From an uncultured Bacteroidales bacterium (GTDB lineage Bacteria > Bacteroidota > Bacteroidia > Bacteroidales > Muribaculaceae): a stretch of DNA of 64,000 nt. This document shows positions 1 to 7,745 of the stretch, in pieces (position 1 is the first letter of the stretch; every line of letters starts with the position of its first letter). A program made the position numbers and the translations under genes. The notes below the pieces were generated by a model. That model did not search any database, was not told the DNA's origin, and saw only the letters and a program-made list of their open reading frames with translations. The stretch is taken from positions 124,001 through 188,000 of the forward strand of contig CACWNQ010000003.1 in assembly GCA_902762385.1 (NCBI GenBank), given 5' to 3'.

Positions 1-247
1 GCCACGACCTACTATTCGAAGATTACTTGATTTGTTGTTTGTTGTGTGTTTCATGATTTAAAGTTTTTTTCGGGCAAAAGTAAAAAACCTGTGCCCGTGA
101 AAACAACATTTAAAAAACACTAGTGGTGAGGTAAAACTGAGACTGGAATTCCGACTCCACATTTATGATAAAAAACAAGCAAATCATCAAATAAAACACG
201 AAATTCGTATATTTTTTTAAAAAAAAGTGATATTTTTATCGAAAAAG
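1..247. other. AT-rich intergenic stretch, no gene seen
   Basis: No credible coding frame. On the minus strand positions 82-75 read TACTTTTG, a match to the Bacteroidetes -7 element, so a gene lying left of the window may start here; a convincing -33 TTTG is not present. An inverted repeat (CGGGCA at 71-76, TGCCCG at 92-97) overlaps that box. Confidence 0.4.
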
Positions 248-278
248 TTTGTTTTTTCAAAAATAATATATATATTTG
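248..278 (+). promoter_or_regulatory. Bacteroidetes-type promoter of a candidate small RNA
   Basis: TTTG at 248-251, a 19-nt spacer, then TATATTTG at 271-278, an exact match to the TTTG-N19-TAnnTTTG form. Transcription would start near 285. No coding frame follows on this strand before an intrinsic terminator at 379-406. Confidence 0.65.
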
Positions 279-284
279 CATCGT

Positions 285-408
285 TCTTTAGTCATAACGA
301 GAGATATTTTACTTCATTTTTTCTCTCTCAGCATAAAGAAAAATAGTTGTTTTATAGATAATTGTGTATTTAAGGAACGGGGCAGTCGAGAGACTATCCC
401 CTTTTTCT
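285..408 (+). ncRNA. Candidate small RNA of about 120 nt
   Basis: The transcript is bounded by an exact Bacteroidetes promoter (248-278) and an intrinsic terminator: GGGG at 379-382 and CCCC at 398-401 enclose an inner AGTC/GACT stem with GAGA loop, followed by five T. A second stem can form between GAGAGA (299-304) and TCTCTC (322-327). It contains no ATG-initiated frame, and the next gene is on the opposite strand, so it is not a leader. I cannot assign it to a known family; 6S-like or a trans-acting sRNA are both possible. Confidence 0.45.
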
Positions 409-460
409 TTGTGTTTTTCAATGGCTATATACTTTTTAAGACAATTGAGAGTGACAACAA

Positions 461-490
461 AAAAGCCCCGATGTAAAATCGAGGCTTTTT
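461..490 (-). terminator. Bidirectional terminator after the phosphodiesterase gene
   Basis: GCCCCGAT and ATCGAGGC form an 8-bp stem with one mismatch, flanked by A-run and T-run on either side, so it works on both strands. It lies 20 bp beyond the stop codon of the minus-strand gene ending at 510. Confidence 0.7.
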
Positions 491-509
491 ATAAAGACTA
501 ATGATATTT

Positions 510-1733
510 TTAGAATTGTGGTGGGGCAATTTTAAGCATGTCACCTACCTCCTGAAGACTACCGTCGTTAGGTTCGGGAGTGACACCAAGAAGGTGTGCG
601 AGCAAAGGATAGATGCACACGTTGCGGAAGGTGCCTGGCTTTACATAACCCACCTTGAAGTCGGGACCTATTGCACGGAAACCAACGAGCATATCGCTCA
701 TTGTTGGGTCCCATCCATGGGTGCCACTAATCACCTTAGTGTTATTGCGGAAGCACCACCCCAAGTCGGGAAGCACAACAACGTCGCCCATGTTCTTGTT
801 GTTGCCGTAGTGCAGATACTCGGGTAACTGACCTTTCTTCCACGCGCGTATGTGGTCGACGCCCTGCAGCGCGTTGAGGACAGAGTCGGCATACTCAGGC
901 TTGGTAGTGTAGACAAGGGCTGGACTATCGCCATCGATGCGCTCGACCCACTCCTTCTTGATGTAGCCTTCGCTATTGACCACACGCACTTCACTACACC
1001 ATGTCATACCATGATCGCCAGTGATAATGAGATTCACCTTGTTGCCAATCTCGGGCAGAGCCTTAATGCGTGCCCACATAGTCCACAGCAGCGAGTCCAT
1101 AGCCTCGGCCACACGGCGAGTCTTCTTGGTAATGGGACCATAGCTGTGAGCAGCGTGATCGGGCTCCTCAAAGTAGCACATGATAAGGTGCGGACGCTTC
1201 TCCTCGGGCATATTCAGCAACTCGATGACGCGGTTAACGCGCTCTTGTGGCTTGAGCAGCGGTCGCTTGGCATAGTCCTGCCAGTAGGTAGGATACTCGC
1301 CCTTGATTTTCACGTCACTACCTACCCAATAGACGGTTGCAGTCTTCACGCCCTGTCGCTTTGCAGTGAGCCAAATGGGGTCGCCACCATAGTGCTTGCC
1401 CTTGCGCGCCTCTTCACTACCTATTTTATATTTACCGCCATCATCAGTTCTAAAAGTGTTGGCAATAATGCCATGATGATCGGGGTAAAGTCCTGTTGCC
1501 AGAGTGTAGTGGTTGGGGAACGTCTTGGTAGGGAATGATGGCTGTATCACAGCCTTCACGCCCTCGCGAGCCAGTCGATCGAAGAATGGCATGTCGAAGC
1601 ATTCGGCATAGTCCCAACGAAGTCCATCGCATGAAACTATCACAGTGTAGGTGTCATTACCTGCTGCCAAGGCAGCAACCGCCAGCAAGCTGGCCATCAT
1701 CAAATTGAGAAGTCGTTTCATAGTCATAATCAC
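510..1733 (-). CDS. Ectonucleotide pyrophosphatase/phosphodiesterase (alkaline phosphatase superfamily)
   Basis: A 407-residue exported enzyme of the NPP family, which hydrolyses phosphodiester or pyrophosphate bonds of nucleotides or related substrates; the real substrate cannot be read from sequence. A signal peptide spans about residues 1-24. Metal ligand Asp sits in SCDGLRWDY (about residue 36), the Thr nucleophile in PTKTFPNH (about 71), and later metal-binding motifs EEPDHAAHSYG and TGDHGM are intact, so it should be active. Length fits the family. The start could be the first, second or third Met (residues 1, 3, 5), all before the same signal peptide. A -7-like TATCTTTG lies at 1755-1748 on the minus strand. 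It is a single-gene unit followed by a terminator. Confidence 0.85.
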   Translation of the reverse strand: MIMTMKRLLNLMMASLLAVAALAAGNDTYTVIVSCDGLRWDYAECFDMPFFDRLAREGVKAVIQPSFPTKTFPNHYTLATGLYPDHHGIIANTFRTDDGGKYKIGSEEARKGKHYGGDPIWLTAKRQGVKTATVYWVGSDVKIKGEYPTYWQDYAKRPLLKPQERVNRVIELLNMPEEKRPHLIMCYFEEPDHAAHSYGPITKKTRRVAEAMDSLLWTMWARIKALPEIGNKVNLIITGDHGMTWCSEVRVVNSEGYIKKEWVERIDGDSPALVYTTKPEYADSVLNALQGVDHIRAWKKGQLPEYLHYGNNKNMGDVVVLPDLGWCFRNNTKVISGTHGWDPTMSDMLVGFRAIGPDFKVGYVKPGTFRNVCIYPLLAHLLGVTPEPNDGSLQEVGDMLKIAPPQF

Positions 1734-1818
1734 TTTAATAATTTGTGCAAAGATAGGAAAAAGTTATTAGTTTTCAGTTATTAGTTTTTAGTTTTTTCTA
1801 AGATAATAATATAACGTG

Positions 1819-1886
1819 CAGTTTGTGAGTATTCTCTCACAAAGCTGCACCTGACGGTGTCGCAAAGCCGCGCAAGCGCGGTAATA
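1819..1886. repeat. Partial copy of the multi-hairpin intergenic repeat
   Basis: Contains the right half of the element described at 1905-2040: the CTCACAAAGCTG arm, the CACC-TGA-CGGTG hairpin and the perfect CCGCGC-AA-GCGCGG hairpin. A shortened CAGTTTGTGAG arm (1819-1829) still pairs with the right arm, so the copy looks like an internal deletion product. Confidence 0.7.
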
Positions 1887-1904
1887 TATCCAATCCTCAA
1901 GAAA

Positions 1905-2040
1905 AAATCCAGCGTGAGCTGGCTTTGACACGAACTCTGTTCGAAGCTTTGTGAAATTATTTTTCCGTGTTGCTGGGAGATGTCATCTCGCAAAGTTGCA
2001 CCTCACGGTGTCGCAAAGCCGCGCAAGCGCGGTATTATTT
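1905..2040. repeat. Multi-hairpin intergenic repeat, full copy 1
   Basis: About 135 bp made of nested hairpins in order: CCAGC-GTGA-GCTGG, CGAAC-TCT-GTTCG, a long-range AGCTTTGTGA / TCGCAAAGTT pairing, CACC-TCA-CGGTG, and CCGCGC-AA-GCGCGG. Compared with copies at 1819 and 2567, differences fall mostly in loops (TCT/TCC, TGA/TCA/TGC) while stems are kept. It lies directly downstream of the GxxExxY gene. Confidence 0.75.
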
Positions 2041-2050
2041 TTAGAATTCT

Positions 2051-2515
2051 TCAAGAAAAAGCCACTAATCCAACGCTGTCTTCCATATTGATATTAGAAT
2101 TTACTATTTCCTCAAAATCAGTCAAAATACATGATTTTATCCCATATTTAGTTATGTAGGATACACCAAAGTTTATAATCAAACCATAATGCTTGCGCAT
2201 TAATTTCATGTATGTAAGTATTTGTCGGATGTGTGACTTTTCAATTCTTGGAGTTGCTTTTAATTCGATAATAATCTTATCCTCGACAACCAAATCAGCG
2301 ATAAGATTTAATGCTAATGGTTGTCCTTTATAAAATGTTGGTATTTCTACTTGACTCTCAACATTAATTCCTCTAGATTTCAACTCTACAATTAAGGCCT
2401 TTTCATAAAATTTCTCAATTAAATATGGGCCGAGTTGCTTCTCAACAGTAATAGCAGCTTCTCTTATTTTATAATAAAGGGCAAGTCTTTCCTTATCGTC
2501 TATAAAGCCAGTCAT
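2051..2515 (-). CDS. GxxExxY family protein (PD-(D/E)XK nuclease-like fold)
   Basis: 154 residues. The family motif appears at residues 28-41 as LGPYLIEKFYEKAL; the family's usual G three residues before the Glu is replaced by Tyr here. The nuclease-like core has D74 in the ADLVVEDK segment and E84-x-K86 in IIIELKA, matching the D...ExK signature. The biological role of GxxExxY proteins is not established. It has its own promoter (2564-2533) and sits between two direct copies of a multi-hairpin repeat, with a third partial copy further downstream, which suggests a repeat-bounded movable or rearranging unit (inference). Base composition is visibly more AT-rich than the neighbouring operons. 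Confidence 0.8.
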   Translation of the reverse strand: MTGFIDDKERLALYYKIREAAITVEKQLGPYLIEKFYEKALIVELKSRGINVESQVEIPTFYKGQPLALNLIADLVVEDKIIIELKATPRIEKSHIRQILTYMKLMRKHYGLIINFGVSYITKYGIKSCILTDFEEIVNSNINMEDSVGLVAFS

Positions 2516-2532
2516 AGTGTTTTGTTTTTATG

Positions 2533-2564
2533 CAAAGGTAATAATTCTCATTTATTTGAACAAA
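2533..2564 (-). promoter_or_regulatory. Promoter of the GxxExxY gene
   Basis: On the minus strand TTTG (2564-2561), 20-nt spacer, TACCTTTG (2540-2533). The -33 box abuts the edge of repeat copy 2, so the gene's promoter is built partly from repeat-flanking DNA. Confidence 0.6.
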
Positions 2565-2566
2565 AA

Positions 2567-2700
2567 AATCCAGCGTGAGCTGGCTTTGTGACGAACTCCG
2601 TTCGCAGCTTTGTGAGATTACCCTTCCCGCGTCGTTGTGGTTTTTCTCTCACAAAGCTGCACCTGCCGGTGTCGCAAAGCCGCGCAAGCTCGGTATTATT
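2567..2700. repeat. Multi-hairpin intergenic repeat, full copy 2
   Basis: Same order and orientation of hairpins as copy 1: CCAGC/GCTGG, CGAAC/GTTCG, a perfect 12-bp AGCTTTGTGAGA / TCTCACAAAGCT pairing, CACC/GGTG, and CCGCGC/GCTCGG with one mismatch. Together with copy 1 it brackets the GxxExxY gene. Confidence 0.75.
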
Positions 2701-2752
2701 TATTATCCAGTGGAAAGGAAAAACGACAAAATCCTTAAAAAGTGTTAAGAAA

Positions 2753-2785
2753 TTTGGAGGGATGAGATGCTTTGTTATACCTTTG
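2753..2785 (+). promoter_or_regulatory. Promoter of the ABC/GntR operon
   Basis: TTTG at 2753-2756, 21-nt spacer, TACCTTTG at 2778-2785. Transcription would begin near 2792, inside the palindromic operator at 2787-2810. Confidence 0.7.
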
Positions 2786-2786
2786 C

Positions 2787-2810
2787 AGTGTACTAGTTAA
2801 GTAGTACACT
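2787..2810 (+). promoter_or_regulatory. Palindromic operator, likely for the GntR regulator
   Basis: AGTGTACTA and TAGTACACT form a perfect 9-bp inverted repeat with a 6-bp centre, placed over the expected transcription start. GTGTA...TACAC palindromes of this spacing are typical targets of YtrA-subfamily GntR repressors, and such a regulator is encoded as the third gene of this operon (4535-4897). Binding is inference. Confidence 0.65.
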
Positions 2811-2849
2811 AATAAAGTTATTGTTTAACCATTAAAATATTTCAGTATT

Positions 2850-3686
2850 ATGTTATCTATCAACGACTTAACATTTAGTTACAACAAACACGTTGGAGAT
2901 TTGTTTCATAATCTCTCGTTTGAGTTGAACGCAGGCAACGTTTACGGGCTGCTAGGGAAAAATGGTTCGGGCAAAACCACCCTAATTAATTTAATGTGTG
3001 GCCTGCTCACCCCCAAGAGTGGCAATGTGACACTCGACGACGTGAATGTGCGTGCCCGACTTCCCAAAACTATGAGCGACATCTTCCTCGTGCCCGAGGA
3101 ATTTGATCTGCCCAATCTCTCCTTAAAGCGCTATGCGAGTATCAATGCCCCGTTCTACCCCAATTTCTCGATGGACGACATGCAGCGCTACCTCGACATC
3201 TTCGATATGGGTGGCGACATTGATGTGAAACTCCACTCGCTGTCGATGGGACAAAAGAAGAAAGTGTTATTGGCATTCGCATTTGCCACTAACACCCGCG
3301 TGCTCATAATGGATGAGCCCACCAATGGCCTAGACATCCCAAGCAAGAGCCAATTCCGCAAGTTAGTAACCACAGGCATGACCGACGACAAGATGATGCT
3401 CATCTCTACCCACCAGGTGCGTGACATCAGCGAGATTCTCGACCATGTGACAATCCTCGACCAGAGCAAAGTGTTGCTCAACGCTTCCATTGCCAGCGTG
3501 ATGAGCCACTTGGCATTCCGCCCAATGCGTGAAGGCGATCAGCCCCTCTTCACGCAGCCTAGTGTGATGGGATCGCTTGTGGTCGTTCCCAGCCAGCCCG
3601 ACGAAGAGACAGCTGTTGACCTGGAGATGCTCTTCAACGCCACTCTTCAAAACCCCGATGCTATCAACCAATTGTTTAACGCCTAA
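2850..3686 (+). CDS. ABC transporter ATP-binding protein
   Basis: 278 residues, cytoplasmic ATPase of an ABC exporter or membrane-stress transporter. Walker A is GKNGSGKT (residues 36-43), the signature is LSMGQ (131-135) and Walker B with the D-loop is LIMDEPTNGLD (152-162); a His follows in STHQ, as expected for the switch. First gene of a tight operon: the permease starts 14 bp downstream and the GntR regulator follows that. This ATPase-permease-GntR(YtrA) arrangement is known from YtrBCDEF-like systems that respond to cell-wall-active agents in Firmicutes; the substrate here is unknown. The C-terminal about 60 residues beyond the nucleotide-binding domain are of unclear function. Confidence 0.88.
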   Translation: MLSINDLTFSYNKHVGDLFHNLSFELNAGNVYGLLGKNGSGKTTLINLMCGLLTPKSGNVTLDDVNVRARLPKTMSDIFLVPEEFDLPNLSLKRYASINAPFYPNFSMDDMQRYLDIFDMGGDIDVKLHSLSMGQKKKVLLAFAFATNTRVLIMDEPTNGLDIPSKSQFRKLVTTGMTDDKMMLISTHQVRDISEILDHVTILDQSKVLLNASIASVMSHLAFRPMREGDQPLFTQPSVMGSLVVVPSQPDEETAVDLEMLFNATLQNPDAINQLFNA

Positions 3687-3700
3687 AAAAGAACACAACT

Positions 3701-4531
3701 ATGAATACCGTAAGTCAAACTTTTAATTGGAATCGCTTCGTTGCTGCACTCAAGAAAGAAGTGGTAGAGAACAACCGAACACTGCTTTTCTCAATTATCG
3801 CCATTTATGGTATATTGGCATTAATAATGATTATAGGCAATATCACCCTTGGCGCCAACACCTCCAGACCAGAAACCATGCTACGCTACAACATAGTTTT
3901 TATGGTTTACGGCTTCGGCAGCATTATCGTGGCCTCTCTAGCATTCCGTGGCTTGAAAGACAAGAAAGGACGAACTGAATTTCTAACATCCCCGTCATCG
4001 ACTCTTGAGAAATACTTGGTTAACGTTCTCATCTATGTGGTGGGATTTATCGTTGTCTTTCCAATATGTGCTCAGTTGGCCGATTTGACACGAATCCTGG
4101 TTTTATGGCCTTGGAGCGATGGCGATGTGCCTGGACCTATCAACTTTTTAAACACTTTTCACAATGTTGCACATCAGCAAGAATGGTGGAAATATGATTC
4201 AAAGGTTATTCTTGAGATCACCCTATGGTTGGGCGTATTAGCTAGCCCAGCACTATATCTACTAGGAAGTGTACTATGGCCTAAACTATCGTTCCTCAAA
4301 ACTTTTGCTGCAGTATATGTCATTGAGATTGTTATTTTCATATTAGCAATGATTGGCATCTCAATATTCAGCGACATGCCGACAGCAGCAAAATGGTTAA
4401 AAGGTTTAGGGCAAAACACAGTTATGCTTTGGTATACTGCATTTATAGCCATTCAGTTGATTGTGTACTGGCCACTGTCGTGGTATCTGTTTAAGCGCAA
4501 AGATGTTGTTTCATTAAAATGGTGGAAATAA
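3701..4531 (+). CDS. ABC transporter permease (ABC-2-like membrane protein)
   Basis: 276 residues with about six hydrophobic segments, starting with one around residues 28-50 and a last one near 245-265. I do not see a diagnostic motif; assignment rests on topology and on its place between the ATPase (14 bp upstream) and the GntR gene (3 bp downstream). It most likely forms the membrane half of the transporter with the preceding ATPase. Contains a hydrophilic loop rich in Trp and Asp around residues 130-165 that would face one side of the membrane. Confidence 0.75.
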   Translation: MNTVSQTFNWNRFVAALKKEVVENNRTLLFSIIAIYGILALIMIIGNITLGANTSRPETMLRYNIVFMVYGFGSIIVASLAFRGLKDKKGRTEFLTSPSSTLEKYLVNVLIYVVGFIVVFPICAQLADLTRILVLWPWSDGDVPGPINFLNTFHNVAHQQEWWKYDSKVILEITLWLGVLASPALYLLGSVLWPKLSFLKTFAAVYVIEIVIFILAMIGISIFSDMPTAAKWLKGLGQNTVMLWYTAFIAIQLIVYWPLSWYLFKRKDVVSLKWWK

Positions 4532-4534
4532 GTT

Positions 4535-4897
4535 ATGAACTTCAAGGATAATAAAGCAATATATCTGCAAATTGCCGACCGCATTGGCGACCAGATTCTC
4601 TCTGGCGCTTTAACCGCTGAGGGCAAGGTGCCCAGTGTGCGAGAGTTGGCGGCAGAGATTGAGGTAAACGCCAACACTGTTGCGCGAACCTATGAATACC
4701 TTCAGCAGTGTGGCGTGATTTTTACTAAGCGTGGACTTGGTTACTTTGTGTGCCCTGATGCCAGCGAGAAGATCATTGCCATTCGTCGTGAACAACTCAT
4801 GCAAGGTGAGATGGACTACTTCTTTGGGCAGCTTAAGGCTGTGGGCATCACACCTACCGAACTACAGGAGAAGTATCAAGAGTACCTTAAGTATTAA
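4535..4897 (+). CDS. GntR family regulator, YtrA subfamily
   Basis: 120 residues: an N-terminal winged helix-turn-helix (IYLQIADRIGDQILSG through TVARTYEYLQQCGVI) followed by only a short helical tail, the hallmark of the effector-domain-free YtrA subfamily. The gene starts 3 bp after the permease, so all three are cotranscribed. The operator at 2787-2810 is a plausible autoregulatory site. Such repressors usually sense a signal linked to the transporter's substrate; which one is unknown. Confidence 0.87.
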   Translation: MNFKDNKAIYLQIADRIGDQILSGALTAEGKVPSVRELAAEIEVNANTVARTYEYLQQCGVIFTKRGLGYFVCPDASEKIIAIRREQLMQGEMDYFFGQLKAVGITPTELQEKYQEYLKY

Positions 4898-4935
4898 CAT
4901 ATTTTTTGGTTTTTTGACGGATTTTTTGAAACATT

Positions 4936-4951
4936 TGGCACCAGTTTTGCG
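4936..4951 (+). promoter_or_regulatory. Sigma-54-type promoter upstream of the outer-membrane barrel gene
   Basis: TGGCACC-AGTT-TTGC has the -24 GG and -12 GC at the exact spacing of the RpoN consensus TGGCAC-N5-TTGC. It ends 34 bp before the start codon at 4986. No good TAnnTTTG promoter is present in this gap. Confidence 0.5.
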
Positions 4952-4985
4952 TCTAATGAACAGAAAAAGCAAAAAAATAGAGAAA

Positions 4986-7460
4986 ATGAAGAAATTTATC
5001 ACAATCCTATTGATGACCGTTTGCACCCTGAGCGCCATGGCGCAACAATACAGTGTGCAATGCCAAGTGAATGACAGCGAGGGTGAGGGAATTCCCTTCG
5101 CCACGGTTTACATCTACAACAGCAACGACACAACAACAGTGATTACTAGTGGCGTGAGTGATGCCTTTGGTAAAGTTGACCACAAGATCAGCAAGGCCGG
5201 AAGCTACATGATGCGCCTGCAATTTGTGGGCATGACGCCACAAGACTGCAACTTCGAGGTTAGCGCCTCGGCTCCAGTGGCACAACTTGGCACTATCGTG
5301 TTATCAACTCAGTCGACAATGCTCAAAGAGGTGGTGGTAGCCACTCAGCGCCAACTCGTGAAGACCGAGATTGACCGTCTCTCCTACGACGTTCAGGCCG
5401 ATGCTGATAGCAAGACCAGCAACGTTCTCGACATGCTCAAGAAGGTGCCAATGGTCACCGTTGATGGGCAGGACGAGATTCGTGTGAAGGGTACCACCTC
5501 ATTCAAGGTTTACCGCAATGGTCATCCCGATCCTGCACTGGCCAGCATGAACATGAAGGAAATCCTCAAGGTGATTCCCGCGTCGATGATTAAAAAGATA
5601 GAGGTGATTACCGACCCAGGCGCAAAATATGACGCCGAGGGCACAAGCGCTATCCTCAACATCGTCATGGCCGATGGCAACGCTGGAAGCATGAATGGTG
5701 TGACAGGAACAATTGGTGCCGGTGTTGACAACACAGGTAGCATTAATGGCAACGCCAACATTACTGCCCAGATGGGAAAAGTGGTGACAGCTATCAACTA
5801 TGGCTACCAAAACAGGAATCGACATGGCGGCCATAACCTCTCGGAGAGTGAACACACCTATACAAGCTCAGGAAATAAACTATATAGCACTAACGATTCG
5901 CGTGCCAGCGTGAATGTGCACTATGGTGACATCAGCGCCAGCTGGGAACCCGACACCACCAACCTTGTCTCGCTCTCGTTTGGCGGCTTCTACTACGACT
6001 ACCGCGGTGACGGTGTGAACAACGCTCGCATGACCGACCGTGACGGCAACATCCTGTATAAATACACCACCAATGGTCATTCACCCAAGGGCGACTTCTA
6101 TGACCTGCACGGGCGCCTCGACTATCAGCACAAGACTCGTCATCCTGGTGAGATGCTCACACTGAGCTACATGCTCTCGACCAACCACAATGGCAGCAAG
6201 ACCATCTCAACCTTCAGCGACATGATCAACTGTCCATTCCCCTACACCGGACAAACCAACGACACTAAGGAGAACTTCGCTGAGCACACTTTCCAGTTCG
6301 ACTGGACAAGGCCTTTTGCCAAGTATCACAAGTTTGAGACTGGTGTGAAGTACATCAACCGTATGAACAAGAGTGAGGCGACCTTTGAGTTCATGGGAAT
6401 GCCCGAGATGAACAACATCACCCTGTTCAACCACCGCACCCACGTGGCAGCAGCCTATGTGAGCCACACCTTCAGCAAGGGCAACTGGACTACTCGTGAG
6501 GGATTGCGCTATGAGTATAGCCGCTTGAACGCCGAGTTCCCCGAAGCTCCTCAAAACAACTACCACCGCAACCTGAACGACCTGGTGCCTGACCTCAGCA
6601 TTGAGTATAAGTTTGACTGGGCCCACAGCCTCAAACTCAACTATAGCACCAGCATTCATCGCCCGGGTATCAGCTACCTCAATCCAGCCATCGAGGAGAG
6701 CCCCACTTCACGCTCCTATGGTAATCCTAACTTGAGCAGTTCACGCACCCATGGCATCACCTTGACCTATATGCAGATAGGTGCAAAACTGACATTCAGC
6801 TTGAGCCCAAGCATTTCGTTCAGCACCAACGAGATTACAGGTGTGCAATTTACCGACGGCGACATCTTCGTCTCGACCTACGCCAACACCCTTAAGACTC
6901 GCAGCATAGGACTAAATGGATTCATGCAGTGGACTATAGGTCCCAAGACCAGTTTTGTGTTCAACGGCAATGTATCACACAACCGCTACAAGAGCGACGA
7001 ACTTGGACTCGAGAACAAGCGCTGGAACTCATTCTGCTATGGTCAGCTCAACCAACAGCTCCCCTGGAGACTGCGACTCAGCGTCAGTGCTGGAGAATGG
7101 AGCGGAGGAATCAACGGTCTTTATGGACACTACACCGGCAACTGGTTCTACAACCTGGGTCTGCAACGTTCATTCCTCAAAGAGGATCGCTTGACAGTGC
7201 GCCTGAGTGCCGACCGTTTCTTCCACGGCAAGTACGCTTCGATGAAGAGCTACACCAATCAGGGTGACTACACTGGTTGGAGCAAGAACAGCTTTATCAT
7301 GCGCAGCTTCAAAATCAGCATCAGCTATCGCTTTGGTTCGCTCAAGGCTCGCGTTAAGCAAACCGACAAGACCATCGAGAACGATGACCTCGTGGGTGGC
7401 AGCAAGCAAAGCGGAGGCCAAGGTGGCCAGCAAGGCGGTCAAGGCCAGATGGGAAATTAA
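4986..7460 (+). CDS. Outer-membrane beta-barrel protein with N-terminal carboxypeptidase-regulatory-like domain
   Basis: 824 residues. Signal peptide at about 1-19, then a carboxypeptidase-regulatory-like domain (about 22-105), a plug-like region (about 110-220, with the conserved ITDPGAKYDAEG stretch) and a long beta-barrel, ending in a low-complexity GGQGGQQGG tail. This matches the 'outer membrane beta-barrel family' related to TonB-dependent receptors; a clear TonB box is not evident. The frame is open back to 4731 but that part overlaps the GntR gene; the Met at 4986 precedes a proper signal peptide and is the likely start. Cargo is unknown. A sigma-54-like promoter lies just upstream, so it may be transcribed apart from the GntR operon. 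Confidence 0.85.
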   Translation: MKKFITILLMTVCTLSAMAQQYSVQCQVNDSEGEGIPFATVYIYNSNDTTTVITSGVSDAFGKVDHKISKAGSYMMRLQFVGMTPQDCNFEVSASAPVAQLGTIVLSTQSTMLKEVVVATQRQLVKTEIDRLSYDVQADADSKTSNVLDMLKKVPMVTVDGQDEIRVKGTTSFKVYRNGHPDPALASMNMKEILKVIPASMIKKIEVITDPGAKYDAEGTSAILNIVMADGNAGSMNGVTGTIGAGVDNTGSINGNANITAQMGKVVTAINYGYQNRNRHGGHNLSESEHTYTSSGNKLYSTNDSRASVNVHYGDISASWEPDTTNLVSLSFGGFYYDYRGDGVNNARMTDRDGNILYKYTTNGHSPKGDFYDLHGRLDYQHKTRHPGEMLTLSYMLSTNHNGSKTISTFSDMINCPFPYTGQTNDTKENFAEHTFQFDWTRPFAKYHKFETGVKYINRMNKSEATFEFMGMPEMNNITLFNHRTHVAAAYVSHTFSKGNWTTREGLRYEYSRLNAEFPEAPQNNYHRNLNDLVPDLSIEYKFDWAHSLKLNYSTSIHRPGISYLNPAIEESPTSRSYGNPNLSSSRTHGITLTYMQIGAKLTFSLSPSISFSTNEITGVQFTDGDIFVSTYANTLKTRSIGLNGFMQWTIGPKTSFVFNGNVSHNRYKSDELGLENKRWNSFCYGQLNQQLPWRLRLSVSAGEWSGGINGLYGHYTGNWFYNLGLQRSFLKEDRLTVRLSADRFFHGKYASMKSYTNQGDYTGWSKNSFIMRSFKISISYRFGSLKARVKQTDKTIENDDLVGGSKQSGGQGGQQGGQGQMGN

Positions 7461-7463
7461 ATT

Positions 7464-7548
7464 AATGCATAATGCACAATGCACAATGCAGAATGCAGAA
7501 TGTAGAATGATCAATGAATAATGCTCAATTAATGCAGAATGCTCAATC
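7464..7548. repeat. Degenerate heptamer repeat array (AATGCAC-like)
   Basis: Starting directly after the barrel-protein stop codon, units of seven bases (AATGCAT, AATGCAC, AATGCAC, AATGCAG, AATGCAG, AATGTAG, AATGATC...) run for about 85 bp and become less regular to the right. A short related stretch occurs at 60435-60455. Confidence 0.65.
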
Positions 7549-7616
7549 TTAATTACATAAAATCTATATAAAACAACAGTATTTAGGCTTCAAACTTCCA
7601 ACAATCAACACCCAGT

Positions 7617-7656
7617 GCAGTGGCACGACGTGAGTCGCTCGCCACTGCTTTTTTTT
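7617..7656 (+). terminator. Terminator of the barrel-protein unit
   Basis: GCAGTGGC (7617-7624) pairs with GCCACTGC (7641-7648), with an inner CGAC/GTCG stem, followed by eight T. Confidence 0.8.
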
Positions 7657-7690
7657 GCAACAAGAGGGATGATTTTTTTGCCAAAATAAA

Positions 7691-7725
7691 AAAAACTCAC
7701 GGGCCAGAAGGACTCGTGAGTTTTT
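7691..7725 (-). terminator. Bidirectional terminator after fba
   Basis: ACTCACG and CGTGAGT form a 7-bp stem flanked by A5 on the left and T5 on the right. It lies about 20 bp past the aldolase stop codon. Confidence 0.75.
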
Positions 7726-7745
7726 GTGAAATAAGCTAGAGTGTG

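Noticed and set aside
276..476. Plus-strand open frame of 66 residues
   Set aside because: It starts inside the -7 element of the sRNA promoter and runs through two terminators; composition is not protein-like.
2588..2800. Plus-strand frame of 70 residues
   Set aside because: It lies within repeat copy 2 and the ABC operon promoter.
4731..4985. Upstream extension of the outer-membrane barrel frame
   Set aside because: It overlaps the GntR gene in another frame and would put a signal peptide in the middle of the protein; the Met at 4986 is better.
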